Positions 1-8,492 of a DNA stretch of 64,000 nt are shown here, piece by piece. The translations under genes and the position numbers were made by a program. Within the stretch, counting starts at the first letter, position 1, and every line of letters starts with the position of its first letter. The notes beneath the pieces were generated by a model, which saw only the letters and a list, made by a program, of their open reading frames with translations, did no database searches and had not been told where the DNA came from. Source of the stretch: Flavobacterium xinjiangense (GTDB lineage: Bacteria; Bacteroidota; Bacteroidia; Flavobacteriales; Flavobacteriaceae); NCBI RefSeq assembly GCF_900142885.1, contig NZ_FRCL01000005.1, positions 124,001 to 188,000 on the forward strand, written 5' to 3'.

Positions 1-335
1 CAAAAAATAATATAAAAAATGAACTTTTTGTTGCCGGTAACGGAGTCGAAGCCCTAGATATGCTGCGTACATCAATTGTTCCTTTGCCAAGAATTATTAT
101 TTTGGACATTAATATGCCAAAAATGAATGGGATTGAATTTCTTAAAAATTTAAGAGATGATGAAAATCTTAAAAACATATCTGTCTTTGTCATGACTACT
201 TCTAATGAAGATAGTGATAAGATTAATGCTTACAATCTTAATGTTGCGGGATACATTTTGAAACCATTGTCTTTTGAAAAATTTATTACTTCAGTTGCTA
301 CACTAAAGAATTTTTGGTCATTATGTGAGATGTAA
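1..335 (+). CDS. Stand-alone response regulator receiver protein (5' end outside window)
   Basis: This is the C-terminal part of a CheY-like receiver. The reading frame is open back to the window edge (codons from base 3), so the ATG at 60 is internal and the true start lies upstream. Phospho-acceptor Asp sits in LDINMP, the switch Thr in MTTS and the conserved Lys in LKPL. No output domain follows; the gene ends after the last receiver helix. It lies 20 bases before a second receiver gene and is probably co-transcribed with it and the hybrid kinase. Such single-domain receivers act as phosphate carriers or protein-interaction outputs; which one applies here cannot be told. Confidence 0.9.
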   Translation, partial: KNNIKNELFVAGNGVEALDMLRTSIVPLPRIIILDINMPKMNGIEFLKNLRDDENLKNISVFVMTTSNEDSDKINAYNLNVAGYILKPLSFEKFITSVATLKNFWSLCEM

Positions 336-355
336 AATTTTAAACAATATAATCT

Positions 356-772
356 ATGGTAGGTGCAAACATATTATTAGTGGATACTTGTAAAACTTAT
401 TTCGAAAATGCTGCAAAAGCATTTTCTGAAATCGGTATCCAGGCTACTTTACGTTTTGCAAAGAACGACATCGAAGCATGGTCAATGCTTAAAGGAGATG
501 ATAAATTATTGCCAATACCAAAAATTATGTTGATTGATATTAATGCTGAAGGATTAAACGGCATTGATTTAATAAATAAGATTAGACTTGATTTTGAACT
601 AAAATCGATTTTAATATTCGTGGTCAGCGATGTAAATAACAGTGAAAATAAACGTGCTGCTTTAAACTTGAATATCGCAGGATATATGCATAAGCCATTT
701 GAAAAAGGAGAAATGATCGATTTTTTTTCAACTTTGAATGATTATTGGAATAGTATAGAATTTTCAAGCTAA
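356..772 (+). CDS. Stand-alone receiver protein with degenerate acidic pocket
   Basis: A 138-residue receiver-only protein related to the preceding one: both end with an L-N-L/V-N-V/I-A-G-Y segment before the conserved K-P and then F-x-x-x-x-x-T-L-x-x-x-W. Asp in LIDINAEG, Ser in VVSDV and Lys in HKPF are present. After beta-1 (ILLVD) the usual second acidic residue is missing; the sequence reads D-T-C-K. That pair normally binds the Mg2+ needed for phosphorylation, so phosphotransfer may be weakened or changed. It sits 13 bases upstream of the hybrid kinase gene, pointing to a shared transcript. Confidence 0.88.
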   Translation: MVGANILLVDTCKTYFENAAKAFSEIGIQATLRFAKNDIEAWSMLKGDDKLLPIPKIMLIDINAEGLNGIDLINKIRLDFELKSILIFVVSDVNNSENKRAALNLNIAGYMHKPFEKGEMIDFFSTLNDYWNSIEFSS

Positions 773-785
773 AATAAATTTAAAC

Positions 786-3140
786 ATGGCTGTTACTTTA
801 AAAATATTAATAATTGATGACGACAAAGTCGATACGGTAACCATAATTCGTTCGATATCACATTCGGGAATTATTGCTGATGTTGAAAGTGCTTTTTCGG
901 CTCGAGATGGAATAGAAAAGATTAAGTCAGTTAATTATGATTTGATCTTTTTAGATTATATGATGCCGGATAGTGACGGAATTTCATTTCTGAAAAAACT
1001 AAGAGATTTAGATATAGAAACTCCAGTTATTTTTGTGACTTCGCAAGGGGATGAAAAAATTGCAAGTCAGGCTATATTAGGAGGCGCGTCAGATTATATC
1101 CCAAAAACATTATTGACTCCTGACGGTGTTTCGCAAAGTATTAGAAACGCACTTAAACTACACGAAAGTCTTATCCTTCGTAAAAAGACGGAGGTAGCTT
1201 TAAAACTAAATGCAAAAAGACTTTTTGAAGCGCAACAACTAGCAAAAATAGGAAGCTGGGAAATTAATCTAAAGGACGGTGAAGTATTTATTTCGGATCA
1301 ATTCTATTCTATTTTTGAAATCGAGAATGATAATAGGCCGACGATTGACCTGTTAAAATCACGGTTGATTAATGCGACTGATGTCCTACTTTTTGAAAAG
1401 AACCTTAACTACGTTAAAGAAAATAATTCAGAAGTACAGTTTACCCACAGTTTAATCAGTAAAAACGGTACAATCAAATATATCAACGAATATATAAAAT
1501 GCTTGAATGGAGAACAGAATGAACCACTCAAAATTTTAGGGACTATTCAAGATGTCAGTGATCAAAAGGAAATAGAAAGAGAATTAATAAAAGCAAGAGA
1601 TTTAGCAGAACAATCAACTCGCGTAAAAGAGCAGTTTCTGACTAATATGAGTCATGAAATTCGTACGCCAATGAATGGAATTCTGGGATTTGCAAAAATT
1701 CTGGATGGCACTAATTTAGATGACGAACAAAAGCAAAGTGTCAATGCTATAAAGAGAGCAGGTAAGAATTTAATGATTGTCATTAATGATATCCTAGATT
1801 TCTCTAAAATTGAAGCTGATAAAATGATATTTGAAGAAGTAGATTTTTCTTTGTCTCAAAATATAAAAGCAGTAATTGAGCTACTTTCTCCAATTGCAAA
1901 CGATAAAAAAATAAAATTAATTTTTAACATTGACAACACAATAGATAATTTTTTGATTGGAGATCCTACAAGATTGTCCCAAATTTTAATCAATTTGATT
2001 GGAAATGCCTTGAAATTTACGGATAAAGGGTATGTTGAATTAATTGTTTCTCAGTTGAAAGAATCAGAAACGGAAAGTTTTTTAGAATTTGCAATAATTG
2101 ATACCGGAGTAGGTATTCCTCACGATAAAATCGATTCAATTTTTGAAAGTTTTAATCAGGCGTCAAATGAAACAACAAGAAAATTTGGAGGGACAGGTCT
2201 AGGGCTTACCATAACCCGCAGACTTATTGAATTGCAGGGAGGTTCAATTGCAGTAGAAAGTGAAATTGATAAAGGAAGTAAATTTTCATTTTTAATTCAA
2301 TTTAAAAAGGCGCAAAAAGGAATTGTTAAAACGGTGAAATTAAAGAAAGAGAAGATAAATCCTGATTTCCTGAAAAATACTAATATCCTTTTAGTCGAAG
2401 ATAATGAACTCAACCAACTTTTAGCGGTTAAAGTTTTTGCGAAATTTGATAAAACAATTGATATTGCCGATAATGGAAAAATTGCAATTGATAAAATAGA
2501 GAAAAACAGCTATGACATCATTTTGATGGATATTCAAATGCCGGAAATGGACGGTATTGAATTAACCAAGTACATACGAACACACTTTGGAGCGAAATCA
2601 AAAACACCAATAATTGCATTAACTGCGCATGCCACTTCAATTGAAGAAAAACGTTGCCTAGATAATGGGATGAATGATTATCTATCTAAGCCATTTGATT
2701 TTAATGAATTAATTGAAAAAATATATCATAATTTAATGAATGCTAATAATAACAGTTTTATTGACGAACCAAATCAGGAAATAAATACCCCAAAACTTGT
2801 AGATTTTACCTATTTAAATGAATTTGCCGAGGGTGACGCGGCTTTTATTCAAAAGATGGTAGATTTGTTTATGCAAAATCTCCCTTTGGCTTTAGAAATA
2901 ATATTGAATTCAAACCAAACGGATGATATTAAAATTTTAAAAGCTGAAATTCATAAATTGAAATCGTCAATCACTTTGTTAGGAATTGTACCTGCATCTA
3001 AAAGTATTGAAATCATTGAAAATGAAATCGAAGTAAATCCTTTCGGTGAGAAGCGAAAAGAAGAAGTTGAAAAGTTTAATGACATCTGCCAGCAGGTTTT
3101 TGCAGAATTGGAAATGCGATGTGGTTATGCCAATAAATAG
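786..3140 (+). CDS. Hybrid sensor histidine kinase REC-PAS-HisKA-HATPase-REC-HPt
   Basis: A 784-residue multidomain phosphorelay kinase with no membrane segment, so cytoplasmic. Order: N-terminal receiver (about 5-125, Asp57 in FLDYMMP), a PAS-like sensor region (about 145-265, ending in G-T-I-Q-D-V-S-D-Q), HisKA dimerisation domain (His290 in MSHEIRTP), HATPase (N box LIGNALKF, G1 DTGVGIP, G2 GGTGLGL), second receiver (about 530-650, Asp582 in LMDIQMP) and a C-terminal HPt domain (His723 in EIHKLKSS). A full His-Asp-His-Asp relay is therefore encoded in one chain, and the HPt could pass phosphate to the neighbouring single receivers. The signal is unknown; an N-terminal receiver suggests it is itself controlled by another kinase. 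Confidence 0.95.
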   Translation: MAVTLKILIIDDDKVDTVTIIRSISHSGIIADVESAFSARDGIEKIKSVNYDLIFLDYMMPDSDGISFLKKLRDLDIETPVIFVTSQGDEKIASQAILGGASDYIPKTLLTPDGVSQSIRNALKLHESLILRKKTEVALKLNAKRLFEAQQLAKIGSWEINLKDGEVFISDQFYSIFEIENDNRPTIDLLKSRLINATDVLLFEKNLNYVKENNSEVQFTHSLISKNGTIKYINEYIKCLNGEQNEPLKILGTIQDVSDQKEIERELIKARDLAEQSTRVKEQFLTNMSHEIRTPMNGILGFAKILDGTNLDDEQKQSVNAIKRAGKNLMIVINDILDFSKIEADKMIFEEVDFSLSQNIKAVIELLSPIANDKKIKLIFNIDNTIDNFLIGDPTRLSQILINLIGNALKFTDKGYVELIVSQLKESETESFLEFAIIDTGVGIPHDKIDSIFESFNQASNETTRKFGGTGLGLTITRRLIELQGGSIAVESEIDKGSKFSFLIQFKKAQKGIVKTVKLKKEKINPDFLKNTNILLVEDNELNQLLAVKVFAKFDKTIDIADNGKIAIDKIEKNSYDIILMDIQMPEMDGIELTKYIRTHFGAKSKTPIIALTAHATSIEEKRCLDNGMNDYLSKPFDFNELIEKIYHNLMNANNNSFIDEPNQEINTPKLVDFTYLNEFAEGDAAFIQKMVDLFMQNLPLALEIILNSNQTDDIKILKAEIHKLKSSITLLGIVPASKSIEIIENEIEVNPFGEKRKEEVEKFNDICQQVFAELEMRCGYANK

Positions 3141-3264
3141 AGGAGTTATAAATTGATATTTAAATACAATTTTAAGAGTTTTTAATCAACATGTTTTCTT
3201 TAAAAAAAACAATTATTTTAAGTTACACCTGTTTAATTTTGCTTTAAAAAAATAATAGTAAAAA

Positions 3265-3624
3265 ATGAAAATATTAATTGCTGAGGATGATGAGATGATG
3301 TTAAAAACCATGGAGTTTAAACTAAGTCGCGAAGGATATAAAGTCATTTCATGTAGTGATGGCAAAGAAGCATTAGAAAAAATAGTCTCGGAAAATCCCG
3401 ATTTAATTATTTCCGACATAGAGATGCCGTTTGCTTCAGGTCTTGATATAGTAAATAAAGTAAAAATCGAATTGAAACTGGATATTCCAATCATTATTTT
3501 GTCTGCCGTAGGTTTAGAAAAAACGGTGTTGAAAGCTTTTGAATTAGGTACAGATGATTTTATAACCAAGCCATTTAGTCCAAACGAATTGATAGTAAGG
3601 ATTAAGCGATTGTTGATGAGATAA
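3265..3624 (+). CDS. Single-domain response regulator (receiver only)
   Basis: A 119-residue complete receiver: acidic pair in AEDDE, phospho-acceptor Asp51 in ISDIEMP, Ser80, Lys102 in TKPF. The sequence resembles OmpR-class receivers but stops without a winged helix. It follows the hybrid kinase by 124 bases on the same strand and has the intact pocket that the receiver at 356 lacks, so it is the better candidate for a phosphate acceptor from the kinase HPt domain. That partnership is inferred from position only. Confidence 0.9.
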   Translation: MKILIAEDDEMMLKTMEFKLSREGYKVISCSDGKEALEKIVSENPDLIISDIEMPFASGLDIVNKVKIELKLDIPIIILSAVGLEKTVLKAFELGTDDFITKPFSPNELIVRIKRLLMR

Positions 3625-3702
3625 ATAATAATCAAATCTGCCCATACGTTGCGAGTTTTGATGTTCACGAGTTCTAACAAATACTCAGTAATATTAATGT
3701 GT

Positions 3703-4326
3703 TTAATAGTAAATATCTAAAACAATATTTCCTTTAGAGTTGTCAATTATTTTTTCAATTCGGGAATAATAGATATCATTTACCATAGGACAACCAAAAC
3801 TGTAACCTATTGGTTTATCTTGTTCTTCATAAGGCAATTTTTGATTTTTATGCAACACAATGTTTCGTACTTCTGCATTGTTGTTTGTAGCATCTAATCC
3901 ATATAATTTGTAGGCTTTACCGTATTGTCCATAGTAGCTATTCCCTACAGAATATTTGCCTAATGAAGTACAAAGGGAATTATTTTCATTACTGAATTTT
4001 AATTTCCCCTCCGGATCAATTCTTGAACCAAAACCTTGAGCAACTAAACCCTGATCAATTATTTTATCATTTTTTAAGTCATAAATGAAAAATCTGTTTT
4101 TTCCAGACATGATTTCCATATCGATAAAAAAAGCAATTTCATTATTATAATTTGGATTTGTGCGGACTAAATCCTTTATAATATTAACATGTTTTAAAAG
4201 CTTTTCTTCTATTGAATTATCTGACTCAGAAATTGTAGAAGTTGTATTCCCCAAACTTTTTGATGAAATTGTTAAGCTCAATAATAATGTTCCAATTAAA
4301 ATTAAAGCAAAAATGATTCTTCTCAT
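3703..4326 (-). CDS. Murein L,D-transpeptidase catalytic domain family protein (YkuD_2 type)
   Basis: A 207-residue exported protein. The ATG at 4326 gives a clear signal/anchor segment (M-R-R followed by a 17-residue hydrophobic run); the frame stays open upstream but without plausible protein character. The C-terminal half has the family's catalytic pattern: His159 in VLHK, then S-F-G-C with Cys179 as the expected nucleophile, and an upstream G-F-G-S-R segment. Family members form or edit 3-3 peptide cross-links in periplasmic peptidoglycan. It converges on the receiver gene at 3265-3624, with 78 bases between and no clear terminator. Confidence 0.85.
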   Translation of the reverse strand: MRRIIFALILIGTLLLSLTISSKSLGNTTSTISESDNSIEEKLLKHVNIIKDLVRTNPNYNNEIAFFIDMEIMSGKNRFFIYDLKNDKIIDQGLVAQGFGSRIDPEGKLKFSNENNSLCTSLGKYSVGNSYYGQYGKAYKLYGLDATNNNAEVRNIVLHKNQKLPYEEQDKPIGYSFGCPMVNDIYYSRIEKIIDNSKGNIVLDIYY

Positions 4327-4796
4327 TTTGTTGTTTTTTAGATAGACGTAAAGTTTTTGTAGATTAATGCTAACTTCTTGCGGCTGTGATGATTTCGGGG
4401 AATATTGGCCGTGTTTTATTACTTTACAAAGATATAAAAAAAGCAATTAATCCAACAAACATGACTTTTTTAGAATGCTCTAATTGCAAGTAACTTTCAG
4501 TTGTTGATATTGAACAGATCGAGATTCTAAGTTTGAAACTCACTCATATCCGGGTAACTGACAGCTGTTTTCTAGCTTTTTTAAAGTGATTTTCATAAAA
4601 TGACAATTATTATTGTAAACTGTTAAATTTTGATACAAAAACGATAAAGTAAGAGGAGTAACATAAAAATAAATTTAAATAATTTAGGGCAAATAGTTTG
4701 CAGCGACGAACAAAAAAAAAGGAATGACAGCCAAAATTTTAGAACTATATTTGCGGCCTTGGTATTTACGCTGAGATCGATACGATTTTTTTTATA
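4327..4796. other. Intergenic region between L,D-transpeptidase and SDR genes
   Basis: 470 bases separating divergent genes. It must hold both promoters. The only motif I can point to is a TATATTTG box at 4746-4753, given separately. I see no protein-like frame, tRNA or long hairpin. Confidence 0.6.
4746..4753 (+). promoter_or_regulatory. Candidate -7 box (TAnnTTTG) of the SDR gene
   Basis: TATATTTG matches the Bacteroidota -7 consensus TAnnTTTG and lies 43 bases before the ATG at 4797. I did not find a matching TTG/TTTG element at the usual 17-23 base spacing, so this is tentative. Confidence 0.35.
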
Positions 4797-6347
4797 ATGA
4801 GGATGAATGAAATAGATAATAACAGTGCAATTACTTCAGAAGAAATTGACAAGTGCATCGCTATTTTGGCACAATTGAATACAAATACAGACCAAATATT
4901 TGATATTCCTGCAGACCAAAGAATTGCTTTGATTAAAGCGGCAGGTCAGTTTTCCAGACCGAATCGCGATGAGTTTTCACGCAGAGTTAAGGATGGTAAA
5001 CTTGCAACCAAACGCAAAATGGAAAAGAGGGACAAAACGGCCCGTAAGGAAACAGGAATACGCCATGCGCGTGAAGCGAGTGTTTTTGTTGCACCAAAAT
5101 TGCTGGCCATGAATGATTTGGCTAATAAAGAACAACTAGAATTAGAGACACCCAGAAATTGTTATGTCTGTAAAACGGAGTTTACTAAATTGCATCACTT
5201 TTATGATACCATGTGTACCGATTGTGGCGATTTTAATTATGCAAAACGTTTTCAAACTGCTGATGTAAAAGGACAAATTGCGGTTATAACAGGTTCTCGA
5301 TTAAAAATAGGATATCATATCACATTAATGCTTTTGCGAGGAGGAGCAACAGTTATTGCAACCACTCGGTTTCCGGTGGATTCGGCTTTGCGTTTTGCTA
5401 AGGAAGATGATTTCATTGAGTGGGGGCATCGTTTAAAGATACATGGATTGGATTTACGTCATATTCCGAGTGTCGAGATTTTTTGCAATTTTATTGAGCA
5501 AAAATACGAACGTTTAGATATTCTAATCAATAATGCGGCGCAAACGGTGCGACGGCCAGCCGGATTCTATACCCATTTAATGGAAAACGAAGAGCGCCTA
5601 ATAGCGTCTTTGCCAAAATACGCACAGGATTTATTACTGGATCATACCGATTGTTTGGAGGAATTAAAAGTGTTGACTGCTGGAGTTTCGTCTAATCAAA
5701 ATATGCCGGTAACCTGGCATGGACCGGAACCGGGAATAGGATTAAGAGCTTCTGCCAAATTATCTCAGATTCCTTATAGTTTTGATAATACACTGGTGGC
5801 GAATGAAGTTTTCCCGAAAGGGGAGTTGGATGCTGATTTGCAACAAGTAGATTTGAGAAAGACCAACAGCTGGCGTTTAAAGCTGGGGCAAATAGAAACG
5901 ACGGAAATGATTGAAGTGCAGCTTGTGAATTCGGTAGCGCCTTTTGTATTGTGTAACCGACTTTCTGAAGTAATGAAAAAAGACAATACCGGACAAAAAC
6001 ACATCATTAATGTGTCAGCAATGGAAGGGAAGTTTCATCGTTTCTTTAAAGAAGCTAGACATCCTCATACTAATATGGCCAAAGCAGCTCTCAATATGCT
6101 TACCCATACCGCAGCAGGAGAACTGGCGAAAGTCGGGATTTTCATGAATGCAGTAGATACCGGTTGGGTAACAGATGAAGATCCAGCAGAATTAGCCAAG
6201 AAGAAACAGGAACTGGAAGATTTTCAACCGCCACTAGATATTGTTGATGGCGCGGCGCGGGTTATGGATCCGTTGTTTGACGGAATTAATACAGGAAAAC
6301 ACTGGAGCGGAAAATTCTTAAAAGATTACAATCCTATTCCTTGGTAA
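4797..6347 (+). CDS. Large SDR-family oxidoreductase with zinc-ribbon insert and atypical active site
   Basis: A 516-residue protein, about twice the length of classical SDRs. The N-terminal 120 residues are charged and helical, then a four-cysteine ribbon follows (Cys122, Cys125, Cys140, Cys143). The Rossmann domain begins at about 160 with [10 protein letters not shown], a changed glycine motif, and has N-N-A-A at 245-248. The catalytic Ser (S407 in N-V-S-A-M) and Lys429 are present, but the Y-x-x-x-K tyrosine is Thr425 (H-T-N-M-A-K). I recall similar long proteins with H-T-N-M-A-K in plants and protists, so this is probably a real subfamily rather than a broken enzyme. Substrate unknown. 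A decayed copy of its last 89 codons lies at 8493-8760. Confidence 0.88.
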   Translation: MRMNEIDNNSAITSEEIDKCIAILAQLNTNTDQIFDIPADQRIALIKAAGQFSRPNRDEFSRRVKDGKLATKRKMEKRDKTARKETGIRHAREASVFVAPKLLAMNDLANKEQLELETPRNCYVCKTEFTKLHHFYDTMCTDCGDFNYAKRFQTADVKGQIAVITGSRLKIGYHITLMLLRGGATVIATTRFPVDSALRFAKEDDFIEWGHRLKIHGLDLRHIPSVEIFCNFIEQKYERLDILINNAAQTVRRPAGFYTHLMENEERLIASLPKYAQDLLLDHTDCLEELKVLTAGVSSNQNMPVTWHGPEPGIGLRASAKLSQIPYSFDNTLVANEVFPKGELDADLQQVDLRKTNSWRLKLGQIETTEMIEVQLVNSVAPFVLCNRLSEVMKKDNTGQKHIINVSAMEGKFHRFFKEARHPHTNMAKAALNMLTHTAAGELAKVGIFMNAVDTGWVTDEDPAELAKKKQELEDFQPPLDIVDGAARVMDPLFDGINTGKHWSGKFLKDYNPIPW

Positions 6348-6675
6348 TATTCATGAGTTCATAAAGATCACCGATATCCCCGCGAGGTTAAACCCTTTTT
6401 TGAAGGAGAATTCGGTCACAATAATAATTTGCTATGCAAGGTTATTGAGTCCTCCATTTGGCATTTCACGGCTTATACTTTTAGAAGTAAAAAAAGAAGG
6501 TTAAATGTTGTTAAAGTGTAATTAAGCAGAACTGTACAGTAAAAGCATCATCCGCGTCTGTCCAACAATTAACCTTCTTTTTTATTTCTTTTAATCTTGT
6601 TGTTTTGCGTGTATCTAATTTTATTTTTCAAACGTTTCTGTTAGAGTTGGCGAAACATGAATTTTTAAAAAAGTA
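6348..6675. other. Intergenic region with a long inverted repeat
   Basis: About 330 bases after the SDR gene. The first 140 bases are free of stops in two forward frames but give no protein I recognise. The remainder carries the inverted repeat at 6490-6583, listed separately. Confidence 0.5.
6490..6583. repeat. 21-bp inverted repeat flanking a 52-base spacer
   Basis: Arms at 6490-6510 and 6563-6583 are complementary at 20 of 21 positions (core GAAGGTTAA / TTAACCTTC with A and T runs outside). The spacer holds a perfect 10-base palindrome at 6531-6540 (ACTGTACAGT). It sits between convergent genes, so it may act as a bidirectional terminator, but the spacer is long for that; a small miniature inverted-repeat element is the alternative. 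No target duplication is evident. Confidence 0.6.
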
Positions 6676-7170
6676 TTAATTTTTCGGTTGTGGGTCAGGC
6701 GCAAAGTTAGCATGCACCAATTTCCATTTTCCTCCTTGCTTAACATACACACGCGTTGATTTGGCACGATTTGTTTTGGTTTCTCCGTCTTTGTTTTTTG
6801 AAACACCGGCAAAATTGTAAGTAAGAATGGCTGTATCTCCGTAAACCTGTACTTTGGAGTTCAACATTTCTGCTGCTACAACACGATTTGGATCTTTTCC
6901 ACCAGGTTCAGATAATCTCATCGCCATGGACTTGCCATCAAGACGCGTAGAATAATCCGCATTAAATTCGGTGTAATCATCTGCGATGTTTTTAAACTGC
7001 TCCGCAATATTTCCCGGATCAGTCATTTCAGCTGCCCATTGGGCTTTAACAATGTTAATAATTTCATCAGCCGTTTGCTGATTTGCCTGCGCGCAAATAG
7101 TGTATGGCATAAGAGCCACACCAAAAATCATAATGAATCTAGTAATTAAATTTTTCATTTTATTTTGCAT
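6676..7170 (-). CDS. Exported NTF2/SnoaL-like (DUF4440-type) protein
   Basis: A 164-residue protein with a signal peptide (K-N-L-I-T-R-F followed by a hydrophobic stretch ending in T-I-C-A-Q). Two ATGs, at 7170 and 7158, could start it; both leave a full signal. The mature part has the cone-shaped NTF2-like pattern: helices with an A-D-D-Y segment, then strands such as V-Q-V-Y-G-D-T-A-I-L-T-Y-N and the closing K-W-K-L-V-H. Members bind small molecules or catalyse simple isomerisations; the role here is unknown. It is likely periplasmic. Confidence 0.75.
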   Translation of the reverse strand: MQNKMKNLITRFIMIFGVALMPYTICAQANQQTADEIINIVKAQWAAEMTDPGNIAEQFKNIADDYTEFNADYSTRLDGKSMAMRLSEPGGKDPNRVVAAEMLNSKVQVYGDTAILTYNFAGVSKNKDGETKTNRAKSTRVYVKQGGKWKLVHANFAPDPQPKN

Positions 7171-7655
7171 TTAGTTTATGCCTACTCTATTCGGTTTTCG
7201 GCTCCCCCTTTTTATTATTTTGCAGGAATACATTTTTATATCCTTTACAAGTATCTTGAAATTTTTTTTTGTTGAAATATGGTAGGTTGGCAATTGATAT
7301 GACTATTTAAAAGTACTTCAGATAGAAAGTCAACTAACAGCGTTATGCTATCTACGGAGTGCACAATGATTTTTATTGAGAACCATCAGCAATCATTTGA
7401 TTACAAAAGCCATTTTTCAGTAAATAGCTTGTTCCTCGCAAGCGGTTTTAAACAGTTCTTTTAATGTATTGGCACACACCTTCATAGTGACATCGGAAGT
7501 ATGCGAATGCTAGGAATATTGGTTTATATGCGCAATTTTTTGCAGTGTACGGTAATTTTGCAAGCTGAGGGCATTCCTTCGCATTTTAAATTAAGAAGGC
7601 GAGAGTGACTTGATAACGTGGGATAAATAAAACGAGTTTTGAATCACGAGCAATT
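7171..7655. other. Intergenic region containing a decayed archease gene
   Basis: 485 bases with no intact gene. The archease remnant at 7245-7509 (minus strand) fills most of it. The remaining 145 bases before the next gene show nothing I can identify. Confidence 0.6.
7245..7509 (-). pseudogene. Archease pseudogene (two frame-shifted remnants)
   Basis: Reading the minus strand, bases 7509-7417 encode H-S-H-T-S-D-V-T-M-K-V and T-L-K-E-L-F-K-T-A-C, the archease N-terminal signature (H-T-A/S-D-V...T-L-E-E-L-F). After a stop and about 31 bases, bases 7385-7245 in another frame encode I-V-H-S-V-D-S-I-T-L-L-V-D-F-L-S-E-V-L, the archease middle motif (LLvdfLsEvL), then run to a stop. The start and C-terminal portion are gone. 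Archeases activate the RtcB RNA ligase. Recognition is from motif memory, not from a search, but two collinear motifs in order make chance unlikely. Confidence 0.7.
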
Positions 7656-8066
7656 TTATCCTTTGGAAGCCATTGCTTCACCATAAGAGTCGTAATATTC
7701 TCTATGCTCATATAATTTACCATCTCTGAAATAGAATGCCATAGCCCAATCGCCAGAATAAGGGGTTCCTGTTTTCTTGGATTTTGCATCCCAGTGTCCA
7801 AGGGCAACTACCTTATCGCCTTCTCCAATAAGTTCCCTCACCTCAAATTTGGGAAAATCCTTATTTGCATAAATAAGCCTAAAAAATTCTTCCACTCCTT
7901 TTTTTCCGTTGTAAACCTGTGCATAAGGCAGTATCTCTGTGGGTCCAGGACAGGTCCATATAATATCATCGGTAACAAGGTCGAGAATAGCTGGAACATT
8001 ACCTTGCCCGAAATAGTCATAGACGGCTTGGGCAATCTTTTTATTTGTCATTACTGTTGTATCCAT
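7656..8066 (-). CDS. SnoaL-like / nuclear transport factor 2 family protein
   Basis: A 136-residue cytoplasmic protein with no signal peptide. It has the SnoaL-like fold pattern: helix with A-Q-A-V-Y-D-Y-F-G-Q-G, L-V-T-D-D-I-I-W-T-C-P-G-P, then G-K-K-G-V-E-E-F-F and the final strands R-D-G-K-L-Y-E-H-R-E-Y-Y-D. This is the family of ketosteroid-isomerase-like small enzymes and binding proteins; the Asp/His placement is consistent with an active pocket but the substrate cannot be assigned. It lies between two decayed genes and seems intact. Confidence 0.82.
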   Translation of the reverse strand: MDTTVMTNKKIAQAVYDYFGQGNVPAILDLVTDDIIWTCPGPTEILPYAQVYNGKKGVEEFFRLIYANKDFPKFEVRELIGEGDKVVALGHWDAKSKKTGTPYSGDWAMAFYFRDGKLYEHREYYDSYGEAMASKG

Positions 8067-8492
8067 TTTTGATAGTTTTATAGTTTGAAATATGTCTCAG
8101 ATAAATTGCAGGCGACGTTTGCGCTACTTATATCGATTGCTTTGCCCAATACTTCAGATGCAAAAAAAGATTAAATTTATCAGAGTATTGCAGGCTAATT
8201 TTTCTTCTAGTCATGCAAATAAAAAAGATGTAAAAGAAGTCATTATTATGTGCTTGAAAAACAGTCCAACTAGGGTATAACGTTGCCATGTCTTTTTTAC
8301 AATTATTTACATAGGGCGGATAAGAAAGAACTAAAGTACTACTTTATTTGTGATAAATAAAATATAAAACACTGATATTTAGTAGTATAGTTATTTTATA
8401 GGGATTCCACTAAAGCAGCTTTTTAGAAATTGTTTCCAGAAATTACAGGGTCCACGAAAATACCTATAGGTTGGCAGTGAAAATATTTTGAG
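8067..8492. other. Intergenic region upstream of the SDR remnant
   Basis: 426 bases with no assignable gene. A 62-codon forward frame at 8092-8280 is open but unlike any family I know. The region merges into the decayed SDR copy at 8493 and may itself be degraded coding sequence. Confidence 0.45.

Noticed and set aside
3213-3680. 155-codon minus-strand open frame
   Set aside because: It is antisense to the complete receiver gene at 3265-3624, which has every expected active-site residue.
4327-4446. 40-codon N-terminal extension of the L,D-transpeptidase
   Set aside because: The extension is not signal-like and the ATG at 4326 starts directly at a proper signal segment.
6490-6583. Integron attC site
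   Set aside because: The arms have the GTTAA and TTAAC words in the inverse order to the R'' and R' boxes of attC, and no integrase or gene cassettes are present.
7586-7807. 73-codon minus-strand open frame
   Set aside because: It overlaps the SnoaL-like gene in another frame and shows no protein character.
8092-8280. 62-codon plus-strand open frame
   Set aside because: No family resemblance, no promoter or start evidence, and it lies in a decaying region. Kept only as a possible relic.
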